Assembly (NCBI RefSeq): GCF_013141775.1
Contig: NZ_WHOB01000008.1
Location: 1 to 62,319, forward strand
Length of the DNA: 62,319 nucleotides
Reading direction: 5' to 3'
DNA from: Paenibacillus phytohabitans
GTDB taxonomy: Bacteria > Bacillota > Bacilli > Paenibacillales > Paenibacillaceae
Shown here: positions 1 through 10,909 of the stretch, one piece after another
Layout of the letters: every line of letters starts with the position of its first letter
Numbering within the stretch: the first letter of the stretch is position 1
Notes under the pieces: generated by a model
Told to the model about the DNA's origin: nothing
The model's input: the letters and a program-made list of their open reading frames with translations, nothing else
Databases searched by the model: none
Position numbers and translations under genes: made by a program

Positions 1-165
1 AACTTCTTTTCGAGCTCGGCGTTGATGTTTCGCGGCCAGAAATAGAATATATCACGTATGGATTCTGATTGCAAGCATTATTTTGAATTAACCCTTCAAC
101 CATTGTTCCAAGGAAACCGCTTGTGCAACTCCCTTGGATATTATGGTTACGGATCAGATAATTAT
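1..165. other. Non-coding flank downstream of lysS
   Basis: No credible gene is visible here. A hairpin (CCAAGG at 108-113 with CCTTGG at 132-137) lies about 30 bases past the lysS stop but has no T-run on either strand, so I do not call it a terminator. A 144-residue open frame on the plus strand starts here but mostly runs antisense to lysS and looks like a shadow. Confidence 0.5.
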
Positions 166-1695
<1,530 letters not shown>

Positions 1696-1840
1696 TTACT
1701 CACGGTATACAAAAGAAGAAACGGCTCCGCCCTCATACCAAGGGGACAGTCCGTTCCAGTACAAAATATAAGCTGTATGTGTTCACCCATATTTTTCGGT
1801 TGTTATACGTTGCGCGAAGCCTGTAAATTCTAATCTTTTG

Positions 1841-1865
1841 AAAAAAGCTCCCCTAAGGAAGCTTT
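1841..1865 (-). terminator. Intrinsic terminator after greA
   Basis: On the minus strand AAAGCTTCC pairs with GGGAGCTTT across a TTAG loop, and the stem runs into a T-rich tract. It lies just past the greA stop and separates greA from lysS. Confidence 0.85.
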
Positions 1866-1875
1866 CGGATCCATC

Positions 1876-2355
1876 TTACTTCATTTTGATATCAAGAATT
1901 TTATATTGAATGACGCCTGCAGGGACACTTACATCCACAATGGTACCAATCTTCTTACCGATGATGGCTCTGCCTACCGGGCTCTCATTGGAGATTTTAT
2001 TATTCAGCGGATCGGATTCGGCGGTTCCGACGATTGTATACTCCATAACGTCTCCGTACTCCATATCCTCAACGTTCACTGTTACTCCGATGCTTACCAC
2101 ATCTGTCACGATCTCATCACTATTAATGATACGCGCGTTGCGCAGCATCTTCTCCAAAGTCAGAACACGTCCTTCGATAAAGGCCTGCTCGTTCTTTGCG
2201 TCTTCATATTCCGAGTTTTCACTGATATCTCCGTAGCCGATGGCCACTTTAATACGTTCCGCTACCTCGCGGCGTTTTACGGATTTGAGGGTCTCCAGTT
2301 CTTCTTCCAGACGCTTAAGTCCGTCCGGTGTAAGGATGACTTCTTTATCGCTCAT
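1876..2355 (-). CDS. greA: Transcription elongation factor GreA
   Basis: GreA enters the RNA polymerase secondary channel and stimulates cleavage of backtracked RNA. The 159-residue product has the N-terminal coiled coil ([31 protein letters not shown], then the acidic tip [18 protein letters not shown]) and the C-terminal FKBP-like domain ending in [29 protein letters not shown]. The chosen ATG (MSDKEV) matches the family length and has AGGAG about 11 bases upstream. A longer frame adds nine residues without a better ribosome site. It has its own consensus promoter and terminator, so it is probably monocistronic between dusB and lysS. Confidence 0.97.
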   Translation of the reverse strand: MSDKEVILTPDGLKRLEEELETLKSVKRREVAERIKVAIGYGDISENSEYEDAKNEQAFIEGRVLTLEKMLRNARIINSDEIVTDVVSIGVTVNVEDMEYGDVMEYTIVGTAESDPLNNKISNESPVGRAIIGKKIGTIVDVSVPAGVIQYKILDIKMK

Positions 2356-2414
2356 CTCAACCGATTCTCCTGTCGTATACATTTATTGAAAACACCATAC
2401 TATATGCGAATCCG

Positions 2415-2433
2415 GAGGGAACAGAACCCTCCT
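2415..2433 (-). promoter_or_regulatory. Hairpin in the greA 5' leader
   Basis: GGAGGG pairs with CCCTCC around a short loop between the greA promoter and start codon. One arm resembles a ribosome binding site, so the hairpin could decoy or stabilise the leader. Function is inference. Confidence 0.4.
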
Positions 2434-2474
2434 TCTCCATTGCTCCTGCTGTAACGGCGATTTTATACTGTGAA

Positions 2475-2503
2475 ATTATATTGGAACCGCTACAAAATGT
2501 CAA
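2475..2503 (-). promoter_or_regulatory. Sigma-A promoter of greA
   Basis: On the minus strand TTGACA (2498-2503) and TATAAT (2475-2480) are separated by exactly 17 bases, a perfect consensus vegetative promoter about 120 bases upstream of the greA start. Confidence 0.9.
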
Positions 2504-2579
2504 TGACGCCCCATATAATGTTTAGCGATATTCAATAATGCAGGCAGGGACGGGTCTGACAGCGCGGCAAATCAGGGAA

Positions 2580-3596
2580 TTAAACGGCCGAAAGAGCGTT
2601 ATCCGCGCCTTCCTGCGCTTCTTCATCCTTAAGCTGAACGACAAAATCACTCAAAATCCGCACCATCTCGTCACGTTTCGTTTCTTCCATAATAACGTCC
2701 TTCACCCGGGCGGCTGACTTAAGCCCCTTCAAATACCAGGCCAGATGCTTGCGCATTTCGCGGACCGCCACTGCTTCACCCTTAAGGGCGATCAGACGGT
2801 CCATGTGAAGAATGGCCACCTTGATCTTCTCTTCAGCGTCCGGTTCAGGCATCAGCTCTCCTGTACTCAGGTATTGAATGGTCCGGTACAGCATCCAAGG
2901 GTTGCCCAGCGCCCCCCGCCCGATCATTACGCCGTCGCAGCCGGTCTGATCCAGCATCGCCCGCGCATCTTCAGGTGTATTCACATCACCATTGCCGATG
3001 ACCGGAATGGATACAGCTTCTTTGGCCATCCGGATATACTTCCAGTCGGCATGCCCTGTATAGAGCTGCTCGCGGGTACGGCCATGAACACTGACTGCCT
3101 TGCCTCCGGCACGCTCAACTGCACGCGCATTCTCTTCGACAAAGATATGCTCGCTGTCCCAGCCGATCCGCATCTTCACCGTCACAGGTTTATCCACGGC
3201 ATCCACAACGGCAGATACCATCTCATAAATCTTGTCCGGATTCAGCAGCCAGCGCGCTCCGGCATCACATTTCGTCACCTTCGGCACCGGACAGCCCATA
3301 TTAATGTCAATGATATCGGCGTTCGTTTCTTTATCCACTATTTTGGCTGCGTCAACCAGCGACTCGCGGTCTCCTCCAAAAATCTGCAGACTCAGCGGTT
3401 TCTCGCGCTCATCCACAAACAGCATCTCGCGGGTACGCGCATTGCCATGCACAATAGCTTTGCCGCTCACCATTTCGGCACATACTAGACCCGTCCCGAA
3501 TTCCTTGGCAATCAGACGAAACGCAGGATTACACACGCCGGCCATAGGGGCCAATACCACCTGGTTCTTCATCTCAATATCGCCAATCTTCAACAT
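2580..3596 (-). CDS. dusB: tRNA-dihydrouridine synthase (DusB type)
   Basis: This FMN enzyme reduces specific uridines in tRNA to dihydrouridine. About 338 residues form a TIM barrel that begins with [13 protein letters not shown]. The NMGCP motif near residue 100 supplies the catalytic cysteine, and [24 protein letters not shown] and [16 protein letters not shown] are typical family blocks. A GTG three codons upstream overlaps the ribosome site AAGGAAG, while this ATG lies 8 bases from it. It follows the HTH gene at the end of the folate operon, as yacF does in B. subtilis. Confidence 0.95.
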   Translation of the reverse strand: MLKIGDIEMKNQVVLAPMAGVCNPAFRLIAKEFGTGLVCAEMVSGKAIVHGNARTREMLFVDEREKPLSLQIFGGDRESLVDAAKIVDKETNADIIDINMGCPVPKVTKCDAGARWLLNPDKIYEMVSAVVDAVDKPVTVKMRIGWDSEHIFVEENARAVERAGGKAVSVHGRTREQLYTGHADWKYIRMAKEAVSIPVIGNGDVNTPEDARAMLDQTGCDGVMIGRGALGNPWMLYRTIQYLSTGELMPEPDAEEKIKVAILHMDRLIALKGEAVAVREMRKHLAWYLKGLKSAARVKDVIMEETKRDEMVRILSDFVVQLKDEEAQEGADNALSAV

Positions 3597-3635
3597 TCGA
3601 ATCACTTCCTTATATTGTGGATTGGCTTGAGGAGC

Positions 3636-3845
3636 TCATGTAGCCGGGTTGGCTAATTCATCGACCGTAACTCCCAGGACATCCGCAATTTTATTTAAAA
3701 TTTGATCTTCTAAACGTCTATTACCCCGCTCGACCGCACCAAGCACGGCCAAGGATATTCCGACAGAATCCGCCAACTCCTGCTGAGTGTAGCCCTTCAG
3801 CTTTCGGAACGCTCTAACCCGCCGTCCCATACGTTTGTTGTCCAC
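3636..3845 (-). CDS. Small XRE-family HTH protein (YazB-like)
   Basis: A 69-residue cytoplasmic protein that is almost entirely a Cro/C1-type helix-turn-helix: RVRAFRKLKGYTQQELADSVGISLAVLGAVERGNRRLEDQILNKIADVLGVTVDEL. It starts with GTG, 9 bases after AAGGAAGG, and overlaps the 3' end of folK by 49 bases in another frame, so it is co-transcribed with the folate genes. The position matches yazB of B. subtilis. Its DNA target is unknown, and it has no domain besides the HTH. Confidence 0.88.
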   Translation of the reverse strand: MDNKRMGRRVRAFRKLKGYTQQELADSVGISLAVLGAVERGNRRLEDQILNKIADVLGVTVDELANPAT

Positions 3846-4348
3846 AAGCGAATTCCTTCCTTTCCGTCTATGTCTTGAAGCGCTGTTGTAATTAAGCCGC
3901 GGAATCCGGAAGACTCTTCATTCTGCGAAACGATATCACTAAGCGGTAAGAGCACAAACGCACGCTCCAGCATCCGGGGATGCGGCAGCGTTAAGTCCGG
4001 TGTATCCAGGCTCAACCCCTCTACCCAAAGCAAATCCAAATCCACCGTTCTCGGCCCATAGCGGATATCACGTACACGGCCTAACCGGGTTTCTGTCTCC
4101 AGCATGACATGAAGCAGAGCCTCCGGAGCAAGCGTAGTACGCAGAGCCGCAGCCATATTAAGAAACTGGGGCTGATCCAGATAACCCACCGGTTCGGTCT
4201 CGTATACCGATGAGGTGCGTAGAACTTCAATCTCTTCATGCCGGTCCAGCTGGTTCAAAGCTTCTCTCAGCGTTCCTTCACGGTCGCCCAAATTAGCCCC
4301 TAAAGCAATATAAGCCTCTGATGCCTCAGAGGTAGAATGTATATTCAT
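3797..4348 (-). CDS. folK: HPPK, 6-hydroxymethyl-dihydropterin pyrophosphokinase
   Basis: FolK transfers pyrophosphate from ATP to 6-hydroxymethyl-7,8-dihydropterin, giving the pterin substrate of FolP. The 183-residue protein shows the HPPK blocks YIALGANLGDREG at the N-terminus, YLDQPQFLNMAAAL, RYGPRTVDLDLLW (magnesium and ATP site) and LPHPRMLERAFVLLPL. It starts 9 bases after the folB stop. The C-terminal tail (WTTNVWDGGLERSES) overlaps the start of the HTH gene. It is the third folate-pathway gene after folP and folB. Confidence 0.96.
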   Translation of the reverse strand: MNIHSTSEASEAYIALGANLGDREGTLREALNQLDRHEEIEVLRTSSVYETEPVGYLDQPQFLNMAAALRTTLAPEALLHVMLETETRLGRVRDIRYGPRTVDLDLLWVEGLSLDTPDLTLPHPRMLERAFVLLPLSDIVSQNEESSGFRGLITTALQDIDGKEGIRLWTTNVWDGGLERSES

Positions 4349-4357
4349 GACTCTGTC

Positions 4358-4720
4358 TCACTTTCTCGTCCGGCGCAGTTCTACGGTTACTCCCTGAAAA
4401 TGAATATCGAATGGCGGATGCGGTTTCGTCACCTTGACGGTTACTGCATTGATAACAGTATAAGTGTCCAGTACTGCGGATGCAATATATTCTGCCAAAG
4501 CCTCGATCAGCTTGAAGGACTTTGTTTCGACAATTTTTTTGACCAGGAAATGTACTTCGGCATAATTCACAGTTTGCTCCAGATCATCAGAGAGACCCGC
4601 TCCCTGCAAATCAAGCTCGAGCTCCAAATCCACATAATAGCGCTGGCCCAGCTTGCGTTCCTCTTCAAACACACCGTGATATCCGTAGTATTCCATGCGG
4701 TGCAGCTTCATTTTATCCAT
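4358..4720 (-). CDS. folB: Dihydroneopterin aldolase
   Basis: FolB splits 7,8-dihydroneopterin to 6-hydroxymethyl-dihydropterin and glycolaldehyde. At 120 residues it has the usual size. Family features are the opening MKLHRMEYYGYHGVFEEERKLGQRYYVD, the central NYAEVHFLVKKIVE and the C-terminal VTVKVTKPHPPFDIHFQGVTVEL. The start is preceded by AAGGCAGG at 8 bases. It sits between folP and folK, so three consecutive pterin-branch steps are encoded together. Confidence 0.96.
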   Translation of the reverse strand: MDKMKLHRMEYYGYHGVFEEERKLGQRYYVDLELELDLQGAGLSDDLEQTVNYAEVHFLVKKIVETKSFKLIEALAEYIASAVLDTYTVINAVTVKVTKPHPPFDIHFQGVTVELRRTRK

Positions 4721-4750
4721 TAAGGGTACCTGCCTTCTCTTAAAAATAGT

Positions 4751-5608
4751 CTATTCACGCACCACAGGTGCTGCAGCATACAACATGGCATCGCACATAT
4801 CTACTGTACGTTTGATTAAAGAGACATCATGCACCCGCACGATCTGGCAGCCCTGGGCAATTCCGAAAGCGACTGTAGCAGCGGTCCCTTCCACAACATC
4901 ATCCGCCGGCAGATCGAGTGCGGTACGGATGAATTTTTTGCGCGAAGTGGCCAGCAGCAGCGGATACCCAAGCTCCCCCAGTACATCCAGGCCCATCATC
5001 GCCTGAAGATTCTCCGTATAATCCTTGGCAAAGCCGATCCCGGGATCGAGAATGATATTCTGCGGCTCTACTCCGGCTATCAGGGCAAGGTTAATGCTCG
5101 CGGTTAAATCCTCTGTCATATCGCTGATCAAATCCTGATAATCGCGGTTATGGCGGTTATGCATCAGGATAATCGGACAACCCGCCTGCGCGGCAACTGC
5201 CGCCATCTGCGGATCTGCTTTGGCCCCCCAGACATCGTTGATGATATGGGCACCGGCCTGAATCGCACGGCGCGCTACTTCCGCTTTGTAGGTGTCTATA
5301 GATAGCGGCAGATGAGGCGCGGCACGGTGGATGCTCTCGATAACTGGCAGCACGCGTTCCAACTCATCCTCTACTCCTACCGGCTGATGACCCGGACGCG
5401 TTGACTCTCCGCCTATATCAATAATATCGGCACCCTCGGCTGCCATTCGCAGTGCATGCTCTACCGCTCTATCCGGATCAGTCCATAATCCCCCATCGGA
5501 AAAAGAGTCCGGCGTCACATTGAGGATACCCATGATTAGGGTCCGTTCGCCTAGAATCAGCTCGCCGCCTCCACATTGGTAGCTCCGCTTATATATTACC
5601 GGCTTCAT
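4751..5608 (-). CDS. folP: Dihydropteroate synthase
   Basis: FolP joins p-aminobenzoate to the pterin pyrophosphate and is the sulfonamide target. The 285-residue TIM barrel carries both signatures, MGILNVTPDSFSDGG near residue 30 and IDIGGESTRPGHQ near residue 62, followed by SIDTYKAEVARRAI, ILDPGIGFAKDYTENL and ATSRKKFI. Its ATG overlaps the pabC stop by four bases (ATGA), so translation is coupled. It is the point where the pab and pterin branches meet. Confidence 0.97.
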   Translation of the reverse strand: MKPVIYKRSYQCGGGELILGERTLIMGILNVTPDSFSDGGLWTDPDRAVEHALRMAAEGADIIDIGGESTRPGHQPVGVEDELERVLPVIESIHRAAPHLPLSIDTYKAEVARRAIQAGAHIINDVWGAKADPQMAAVAAQAGCPIILMHNRHNRDYQDLISDMTEDLTASINLALIAGVEPQNIILDPGIGFAKDYTENLQAMMGLDVLGELGYPLLLATSRKKFIRTALDLPADDVVEGTAATVAFGIAQGCQIVRVHDVSLIKRTVDMCDAMLYAAAPVVRE

Positions 5609-6486
5609 TCCAGCCTCCCCGCCCTTTCTCTGTAAAGCTTCAGGATTGCATCTGTCCGTTCTCCGCAGCGTCCGCTGCCTATCGTTATCCGCCGGTCCCC
5701 GTTCCAGAGCGCCGTTACCGGTACAATCTCCTGCACCGAGTTGGTGAGGAAAATTTCGTCAGCCGCCTCAAGCTGCTCCCAGCGGTAAAAACCTTGTTCT
5801 GGATAGAGGCCTGCGGATGCTGCCAGCTCCAGCACCATTTCCCGGGTAATTCCCGGGAGAATGCCTGTAGCTATATCGGGGGTATAGAGCCGGTTATCTG
5901 CGACGAAAAAGATGTTGCTCACAATTCCCTCGGATAGGTCGCCCGCTGCCGTCAGCATCAACCCCTCTGCTCCTCTAGACGCAGACGGGTATCCGGCCAG
6001 CTCACGCTTGGCCAGAATGTTGTTCATATAATGCAGCGACTTCAGCCGCACAGGCCCTTCCGGGGTATTCCGCCGGTGATGCAGCAGCTGCAGTTCTTTG
6101 CCTTCGCTATACAGGCTGTCCGGCAGTGCCGGCAGCGCTTTGATGTACAGCAGCTGATTAGGCTGCTTGTAATCTCCTGCCGGCAGCCCAAGGATATCCT
6201 CACCGGCTGTGACTGTATAGCGGATATAAGCTTCGTTAAGCTCATTCTTGTCCATTACAAGCTGAATCCATTCCCGCAGCTGCTGCACATCCGGTGCAAA
6301 GGGAATACCCAGCTGCCGGCAGCCCTCTGTCATCCGGTCAAGATGCCTCTGCAGCAGAAAGGGCTCACCCCCGTAGGTGCGGATGGTCTCAAACAGACCC
6401 ATTCCGTACAAAAAGCCGTGATCCAGGGCGGAGACCACGGCGTCTTTGGCGTCGACTGCTTTGTTGTTAAGTCCTATATATTTCAT
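5605..6486 (-). CDS. pabC: 4-amino-4-deoxychorismate lyase
   Basis: PabC is a PLP enzyme that eliminates pyruvate from aminodeoxychorismate to leave p-aminobenzoate. The 293 residues have the class IV aminotransferase fold: [31 protein letters not shown], the probable PLP lysine K149 in [10 protein letters not shown], and the phosphate-binding [15 protein letters not shown]. It overlaps pabA and folP by four bases on each side. Branched-chain or D-amino-acid transaminases share the fold, but the pab context settles the call. Confidence 0.93.
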   Translation of the reverse strand: MKYIGLNNKAVDAKDAVVSALDHGFLYGMGLFETIRTYGGEPFLLQRHLDRMTEGCRQLGIPFAPDVQQLREWIQLVMDKNELNEAYIRYTVTAGEDILGLPAGDYKQPNQLLYIKALPALPDSLYSEGKELQLLHHRRNTPEGPVRLKSLHYMNNILAKRELAGYPSASRGAEGLMLTAAGDLSEGIVSNIFFVADNRLYTPDIATGILPGITREMVLELAASAGLYPEQGFYRWEQLEAADEIFLTNSVQEIVPVTALWNGDRRITIGSGRCGERTDAILKLYRERAGRLE

Positions 6487-7064
6487 GCCGGTTCTCCGGC
6501 TCTCCGTTTCAGGAAATTGCGCAGCATCGTATGTCCATGATCGGTAATGATCGACTCGGGATGGAACTGCACGCCTTCAATCGGGTATTCCTTATGGCGC
6601 AAGGCCATAATCTCGCCTTCGGCCGTCTCTGCTGTAATCTCCAGGCAATCCGGCAGACTCTCACGTTCTACGATCAAGGAATGATACCGTGTTGCCGTAA
6701 ACGGGGATTCCAATCCTTCGAAGACAGAGGTGCCATTATGGTGAATCGGCGAGGTTTTGCCGTGCATCAGGCGTTCTGCCCGGATCACATTACCGCCGAA
6801 GGCTTGTCCGATGGCCTGATGGCCGAGGCATACGCCAAAGATCGGGATGACTCCTTTGAAATGCTGCAGCAGCTCAAGGCTGATGCCTGCCTCATTCGGT
6901 GTACAGGGTCCCGGAGAGATCAAAATATGATCCGGTGCCAGGGCCTCAATCTCCTGAATACTGATCTCATCGTTACGGGATACCTTAACGTCCTCCCCCA
7001 GCTCACCCAGATATTGCACCAGGTTATACGTAAAGGAATCATAATTATCGATGACCAAGATCAT
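6483..7064 (-). CDS. pabA: Glutamine amidotransferase for PABA (and anthranilate) synthesis
   Basis: A class I glutaminase that supplies ammonia to PabB. The 193 residues contain [12 protein letters not shown], the nucleophile C79 in [10 protein letters not shown], and the catalytic His/Glu pair in [13 protein letters not shown]. In Bacillales this subunit often also serves TrpE. That dual role is known for B. subtilis PabA and is only inferred here, since no trp genes are in view. Four-base overlaps on both sides place it mid-operon. Confidence 0.95.
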   Translation of the reverse strand: MILVIDNYDSFTYNLVQYLGELGEDVKVSRNDEISIQEIEALAPDHILISPGPCTPNEAGISLELLQHFKGVIPIFGVCLGHQAIGQAFGGNVIRAERLMHGKTSPIHHNGTSVFEGLESPFTATRYHSLIVERESLPDCLEITAETAEGEIMALRHKEYPIEGVQFHPESIITDHGHTMLRNFLKRRAGEPA

Positions 7065-8686
7065 ATTGCGCTTCCTCCTTCGGTGCCGGAGGTAGTCCGC
7101 AATTCCTGCTCGCGTTCACTGCAGAGAATCGCCTTCACTACCGCTTTGGCTTTGTTGTGGCATTCCCGGTACTCCCGGTATGGATCCGAATCGATCACAA
7201 TACCCGCTCCTGTCTGAATGTAGCCGATTCCGTCCTTCACGGCCAGTGTACGTATAATTATATTTAATTCCATATTGCCATTATAGTCAATCCAGCCCAT
7301 AGATCCAGTATATGGACCCCGGCGGACCGGCTCCAGCTCTTCAATAATTTCCATGGTGCGCACCTTGGGCGCTCCGGTGATCGTGCCGCCGGGGAATAAG
7401 GCGGCAATGACATCGTAAGCATCCTTGCCGGGTGCGGCGATGCCCTCCACCTGCGAGACGAGATGCATCACATGCGAGTATCGCTCCACGGTCAGCAGCT
7501 CCGGCACGCTGACCGTCCCGTACGCAGCGACACGGCCGATGTCGTTGCGCTCGAGATCGACAAGCATAACATGCTCGGCGATCTCCTTCTCGCTCCCGCG
7601 CAGCTCCGCCTCCATGGCGGCATCCTCCGCGGGAGTGTGGCCCCGGCGCCGGGTACCGGCTATGGGGCGGGCGCTGACCTTGTCCCCGTGCAGCTTCACG
7701 AGCAGCTCCGGCGAAGCGCTGGAGAGGGCGAAGCCGGGCGTGCGGAGCAGCCCCATGTACGGGGACGGGTTGAGTCTGCGCAGCCACTCGTAGACATCCT
7801 CCGGCGAGGACTGCAGCTGCGCCTGCTGGCGCAGCGACAGGTTCACCTGGAAGACATCACCGGCACGGATGTATTCCTGAACATCCAGCACGGCCTGCTG
7901 GAATTGCTCCGGCGAGAAATCCGAGCTCATGCCCGGCCATTCTCCGGTGACACTAGCTTCAGTATCAATCAGGCCGGCAATGTCAGCATACTGAGCGGCA
8001 GCAGCTGCTTCAGAAGAAGGAGGTGCCATGATATGCTGCCACTCCTCCAGCATTCGCTCCGCACGGCTTACAGCATCAAGATACAAGGTGTGCAGCTCAG
8101 CCCTATTAGCGGATATCTCAGCCGGAACAGGTACATGGACTGCACAATACACAATATCCTCGTGATGGTCATAGATCCACAGCTCTTCCAGCCTCATGAA
8201 CAGATAATCCGGGAAATCGGGATCCCTCTTGGCACAGGACGGCAGCTTCTCCAGAGAGCGGACTACGTCATAGCCGAGAAATCCGACACAACCTCCGGTG
8301 AAGGGCGGCTGCCCGTCAACCGGTACGCGGGGTGAGACATAACCCTTCATCCACTCCTGCAGCACTTTCAGCGGACGTCCTTGAAGCAGCTCCGTAGCTT
8401 CAGGTTCAGCTTGGGCCTGCCCCACAGCCGCATCAAATAGACTGTAGAGCTCCGCGGTATCTCCAATGCCCTTTATGACTGAAACCGGACGCAAGCCCAG
8501 ATACGTATAACGTCCGCCCTTACCGCTCTCCAGGACCACGGAATATGGTGAAGCCATCTCCCAGGCTCTCTGCCAGCTGCCCGGCAGTCCCGCTTTCTCC
8601 TGCCGTGACTGAAGGACCAGCGGAAGAACGCTCCAGGCTTCGTCCGCCCATTGTTCCCACTCCTGCCAAGCCGTTAAGATCTCCAC
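7061..8686 (-). CDS. pabB: Aminodeoxychorismate synthase component I
   Basis: PabB aminates chorismate to 4-amino-4-deoxychorismate. The 541 residues have an anthranilate-synthase N domain ([30 protein letters not shown]) and the chorismate-binding core with [24 protein letters not shown] and [21 protein letters not shown]. The start is GTG, 6 bases after AGGGGG; an ATG two bases away is out of frame. TrpE is the main alternative, but adjacency to pabA and pabC makes PabB much more likely. It is the first gene of the folate operon, following the cysK terminator. Confidence 0.93.
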   Translation of the reverse strand: MEILTAWQEWEQWADEAWSVLPLVLQSRQEKAGLPGSWQRAWEMASPYSVVLESGKGGRYTYLGLRPVSVIKGIGDTAELYSLFDAAVGQAQAEPEATELLQGRPLKVLQEWMKGYVSPRVPVDGQPPFTGGCVGFLGYDVVRSLEKLPSCAKRDPDFPDYLFMRLEELWIYDHHEDIVYCAVHVPVPAEISANRAELHTLYLDAVSRAERMLEEWQHIMAPPSSEAAAAAQYADIAGLIDTEASVTGEWPGMSSDFSPEQFQQAVLDVQEYIRAGDVFQVNLSLRQQAQLQSSPEDVYEWLRRLNPSPYMGLLRTPGFALSSASPELLVKLHGDKVSARPIAGTRRRGHTPAEDAAMEAELRGSEKEIAEHVMLVDLERNDIGRVAAYGTVSVPELLTVERYSHVMHLVSQVEGIAAPGKDAYDVIAALFPGGTITGAPKVRTMEIIEELEPVRRGPYTGSMGWIDYNGNMELNIIIRTLAVKDGIGYIQTGAGIVIDSDPYREYRECHNKAKAVVKAILCSEREQELRTTSGTEGGSAI

Positions 8687-8821
8687 ATTTATCCCCCTAA
8701 AGTTTTGTGAAGCATAGCCTCGAAAGCATACGCTGGCTTCTACGATAGTTTATTGCCTGTCAGTATACTGTACATCCGGTTACTTTGAAAAGCCCGTAAA
8801 CCTGATAAATGCTTATTATTC

Positions 8822-8870
8822 AGAAAAAGAGCCTGCGATATCCCTATGGAAGCGGATCACAGGCTCTTCT
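8822..8870 (-). terminator. Intrinsic terminator after cysK
   Basis: On the minus strand AGAGCCTG (8860-8867) pairs with CAGGCTCT (8828-8835) and is followed by TTTTTCT. It lies 20 bases past the cysK stop and isolates cysK from the pab/fol operon. Confidence 0.9.
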
Positions 8871-8890
8871 GAATTGCTGGTTCTCAGCAA

Positions 8891-9829
8891 TTATACTTCA
8901 AAGTTATACAGCGGTGTGCTCAGATAACGTTCGCCGTTACTTGGGATAATAACAACGATCTTTTTGCCTGCGCCCAGTTCCTTAGCTACTTTGAGGGCAG
9001 CGAATACAGCAGCGCCGGAAGAAATACCGGACAATACGCCTTCCTCTTTGGCTACGCGGCGGGCTGTTTCGAAAGCTTCGTCATTCTCTACATGAATGAT
9101 TTCATCATAGATATCCTGGTTCAGGATGTCAGGAACGAAGTTGGCACCGATCCCCTGGATTTTGTGGGGACCCGGTTTGCCTCCGGCCAGAATTGGGGAA
9201 GCTGCAGGTTCTACAGCATAGATCTTCACATCAGGATACTGGCTCTTCAACACTTCACCCGCACCACTAATCGTTCCGCCTGTACCGACACCTGCGATGA
9301 ACGCATCCAGGGGTCCGCCAATGGATTCGATTGCTTCAACGATCTCCGGTCCAGTGGTCTCGCGGTGAATCTTCACGTTCGCTTTGTTCTTAAACTGTTC
9401 TGCAAGGAAGTAATCCGGATTCTCACTGAGGATTTGCTCAGCTTTCTTAACTGCCCCGTTCATCCCCTCGGATCCTGGAGTCAATACCAGCTCAGCACCA
9501 TAAGCACGCAGCAGGTTGCGGCGCTCAAGGCTCATCGTTTCAGGCATAACAATAATTGCCTTGTAGCCTTTGGCAGCAGCAACAAGAGCCAAGCCAATCC
9601 CTGTATTACCGCTGGTCGCTTCTACAATGGTGCCTCCAGGTTTCAGGGAACCGTCTTTCTCAGCTTCTTCCACAATGCTGATAGCGATGCGGTCTTTCAC
9701 ACTCGAACCCGGATTTTGATATTCCAGCTTCAAGTAAATTTCTGCGGAACCTTCCGGAACAATCCGACCCAGACGAACGAGCGGTGTACCACCGATCAAA
9801 TCTGTTACACTGTTGACGACTTTAGCCAT
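8891..9829 (-). CDS. cysK: Cysteine synthase (O-acetylserine sulfhydrylase)
   Basis: CysK makes cysteine from O-acetylserine and sulfide with PLP. The 312-residue product has the PLP lysine K45 in [11 protein letters not shown], the [18 protein letters not shown] substrate loop and the phosphate loop [16 protein letters not shown]. The MAKVV start is preceded by AAGGAGG at 9 bases; the longer open frame upstream has no such site. It has its own sigma-A promoter with a CymR-like box just downstream, suggesting repression when cysteine is plentiful. In B. subtilis CysK also interacts with CymR. Confidence 0.96.
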   Translation of the reverse strand: MAKVVNSVTDLIGGTPLVRLGRIVPEGSAEIYLKLEYQNPGSSVKDRIAISIVEEAEKDGSLKPGGTIVEATSGNTGIGLALVAAAKGYKAIIVMPETMSLERRNLLRAYGAELVLTPGSEGMNGAVKKAEQILSENPDYFLAEQFKNKANVKIHRETTGPEIVEAIESIGGPLDAFIAGVGTGGTISGAGEVLKSQYPDVKIYAVEPAASPILAGGKPGPHKIQGIGANFVPDILNQDIYDEIIHVENDEAFETARRVAKEEGVLSGISSGAAVFAALKVAKELGAGKKIVVIIPSNGERYLSTPLYNFEV

Positions 9830-9908
9830 GAGCAAAAACCTCCTTGGAATGATAGATGAATTGGGTGCGGAACCTGTGACAGTTATGATCAGCATATGTT
9901 GTGCCGCT

Positions 9909-9938
9909 TATTATTTCCGACTAAATCAGTAGGTTTTA
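9909..9938 (-). promoter_or_regulatory. Possible CymR box in the cysK leader
   Basis: On the minus strand TAAAACCTACT lies opposite TAGTCGGAAATAA, resembling the interrupted dyad bound by the cysteine regulator CymR (CC...GGAA halves). It begins a few bases downstream of the predicted transcription start of cysK, where binding would block RNA polymerase. The match is by eye to a remembered consensus. Confidence 0.4.
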
Positions 9939-9949
9939 CATTTAATCTC

Positions 9950-9978
9950 ATATTATCAATCTTGCAGGCTGTTGTCAA
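9950..9978 (-). promoter_or_regulatory. Sigma-A promoter of cysK
   Basis: TTGACA (9973-9978) and TAATAT (9950-9955) are spaced by 17 bases on the minus strand. The -35 box overlaps the last codons of the upstream foldase gene, so cysK has its own promoter. Confidence 0.85.
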
Positions 9979-10900
9979 TATATATTGCTGTAGCGTATTT
10001 GGCACGCAAATCGCTTTCCACCTGCTGCAGGGGCGCCGCCTGTTCCAGCGCCAGCTCCTGGCGTATCAGCCCTCGGAGCTCATCCTGGTCCGGCTTCCCG
10101 GGATCAATAAGCTTCTCCAGCCGGATCACAGCATAGCCGCCTTCGACCTGCAGCGGCCCTGCGATGTCTCCCGCCTCAAGGCCCGCTGCTGTCTTCAGCA
10201 GCTCCTCCGGCCAGAACGGATCATTCTCCTCCACTGTTCCGATATTACCGCCATGCTGGCGGCTCTCCGCATCAGTGGACACCTCTCTGGCCAAGCCGGC
10301 GAAATCCTCTCCCTGCTCCAGGCGGTCCATAACCTGATTAGCCCCGTTATAGGTTGCCAGCTTAATCATAGAGAGCTGCATTTGCTTCCTGGGAGTGAAT
10401 CTCTCAGCATTTTGGGCCAAATAATCATCAATTTCAGTTTCACTGACCGTAATACCGGCGGTGGCTACCGCTTGAAGCGTCAGCCGGTACGCGGTTTCCT
10501 CATGCAGCTCCTGGCGGGAAAGACCAAGCTCAGACTGCATCTGGTCATAATACTGCTCCTCTGAGCCGTAGCCGGACATGCCGCGCTTCAATTCCTGCTC
10601 AATCTCCTCATCGGTCACCGTAATACCGAGAGCTTTGGCTTCCTTGCCGACAACGATATGATTAAGCATGCCCAGCAGCACTTCATCTCCATGCTTTTTT
10701 TTGAGTTCATCTATCCATTCCCGGTCCGTGACCGGCTGGCCTCCGGCGGCAGCAATATCCGAAGCCTCCCCGCCTGCAGCCTCACCCTTAAGCAGGGCCA
10801 TTGCACGCAGGCTCCAGAATAAAAGACCTCCAAGCATTAAGGTCGCGACGGCGAGTAATATAACGGTATTGCGCAGCGCGCGCTCCTGTCTTGTCATCAT
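9956..10900 (-). CDS. Membrane-anchored parvulin-type peptidyl-prolyl isomerase
   Basis: A 314-residue extracytoplasmic folding helper of the SurA/PrsA class. An N-terminal membrane helix (about residues 11-33, VILLAVATLMLGGLLFWSLRAM) lacks a lipobox cysteine, so the protein is anchored as a transmembrane protein rather than a lipoprotein. A SurA-like helical region follows, then a parvulin domain at roughly 175-260 with FAGLAREVSTDAESRQHGGNIG and the closing GGYAVIRLEKLIDP. The start has TAGGG 7 bases upstream and lies 9 bases after hslO. Its position between hslO and cysK matches yacD of B. subtilis. Confidence 0.88.
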   Translation of the reverse strand: MMTRQERALRNTVILLAVATLMLGGLLFWSLRAMALLKGEAAGGEASDIAAAGGQPVTDREWIDELKKKHGDEVLLGMLNHIVVGKEAKALGITVTDEEIEQELKRGMSGYGSEEQYYDQMQSELGLSRQELHEETAYRLTLQAVATAGITVSETEIDDYLAQNAERFTPRKQMQLSMIKLATYNGANQVMDRLEQGEDFAGLAREVSTDAESRQHGGNIGTVEENDPFWPEELLKTAAGLEAGDIAGPLQVEGGYAVIRLEKLIDPGKPDQDELRGLIRQELALEQAAPLQQVESDLRAKYATAIYIDNSLQD

Positions 10901-10909
10901 CTCATAGCC

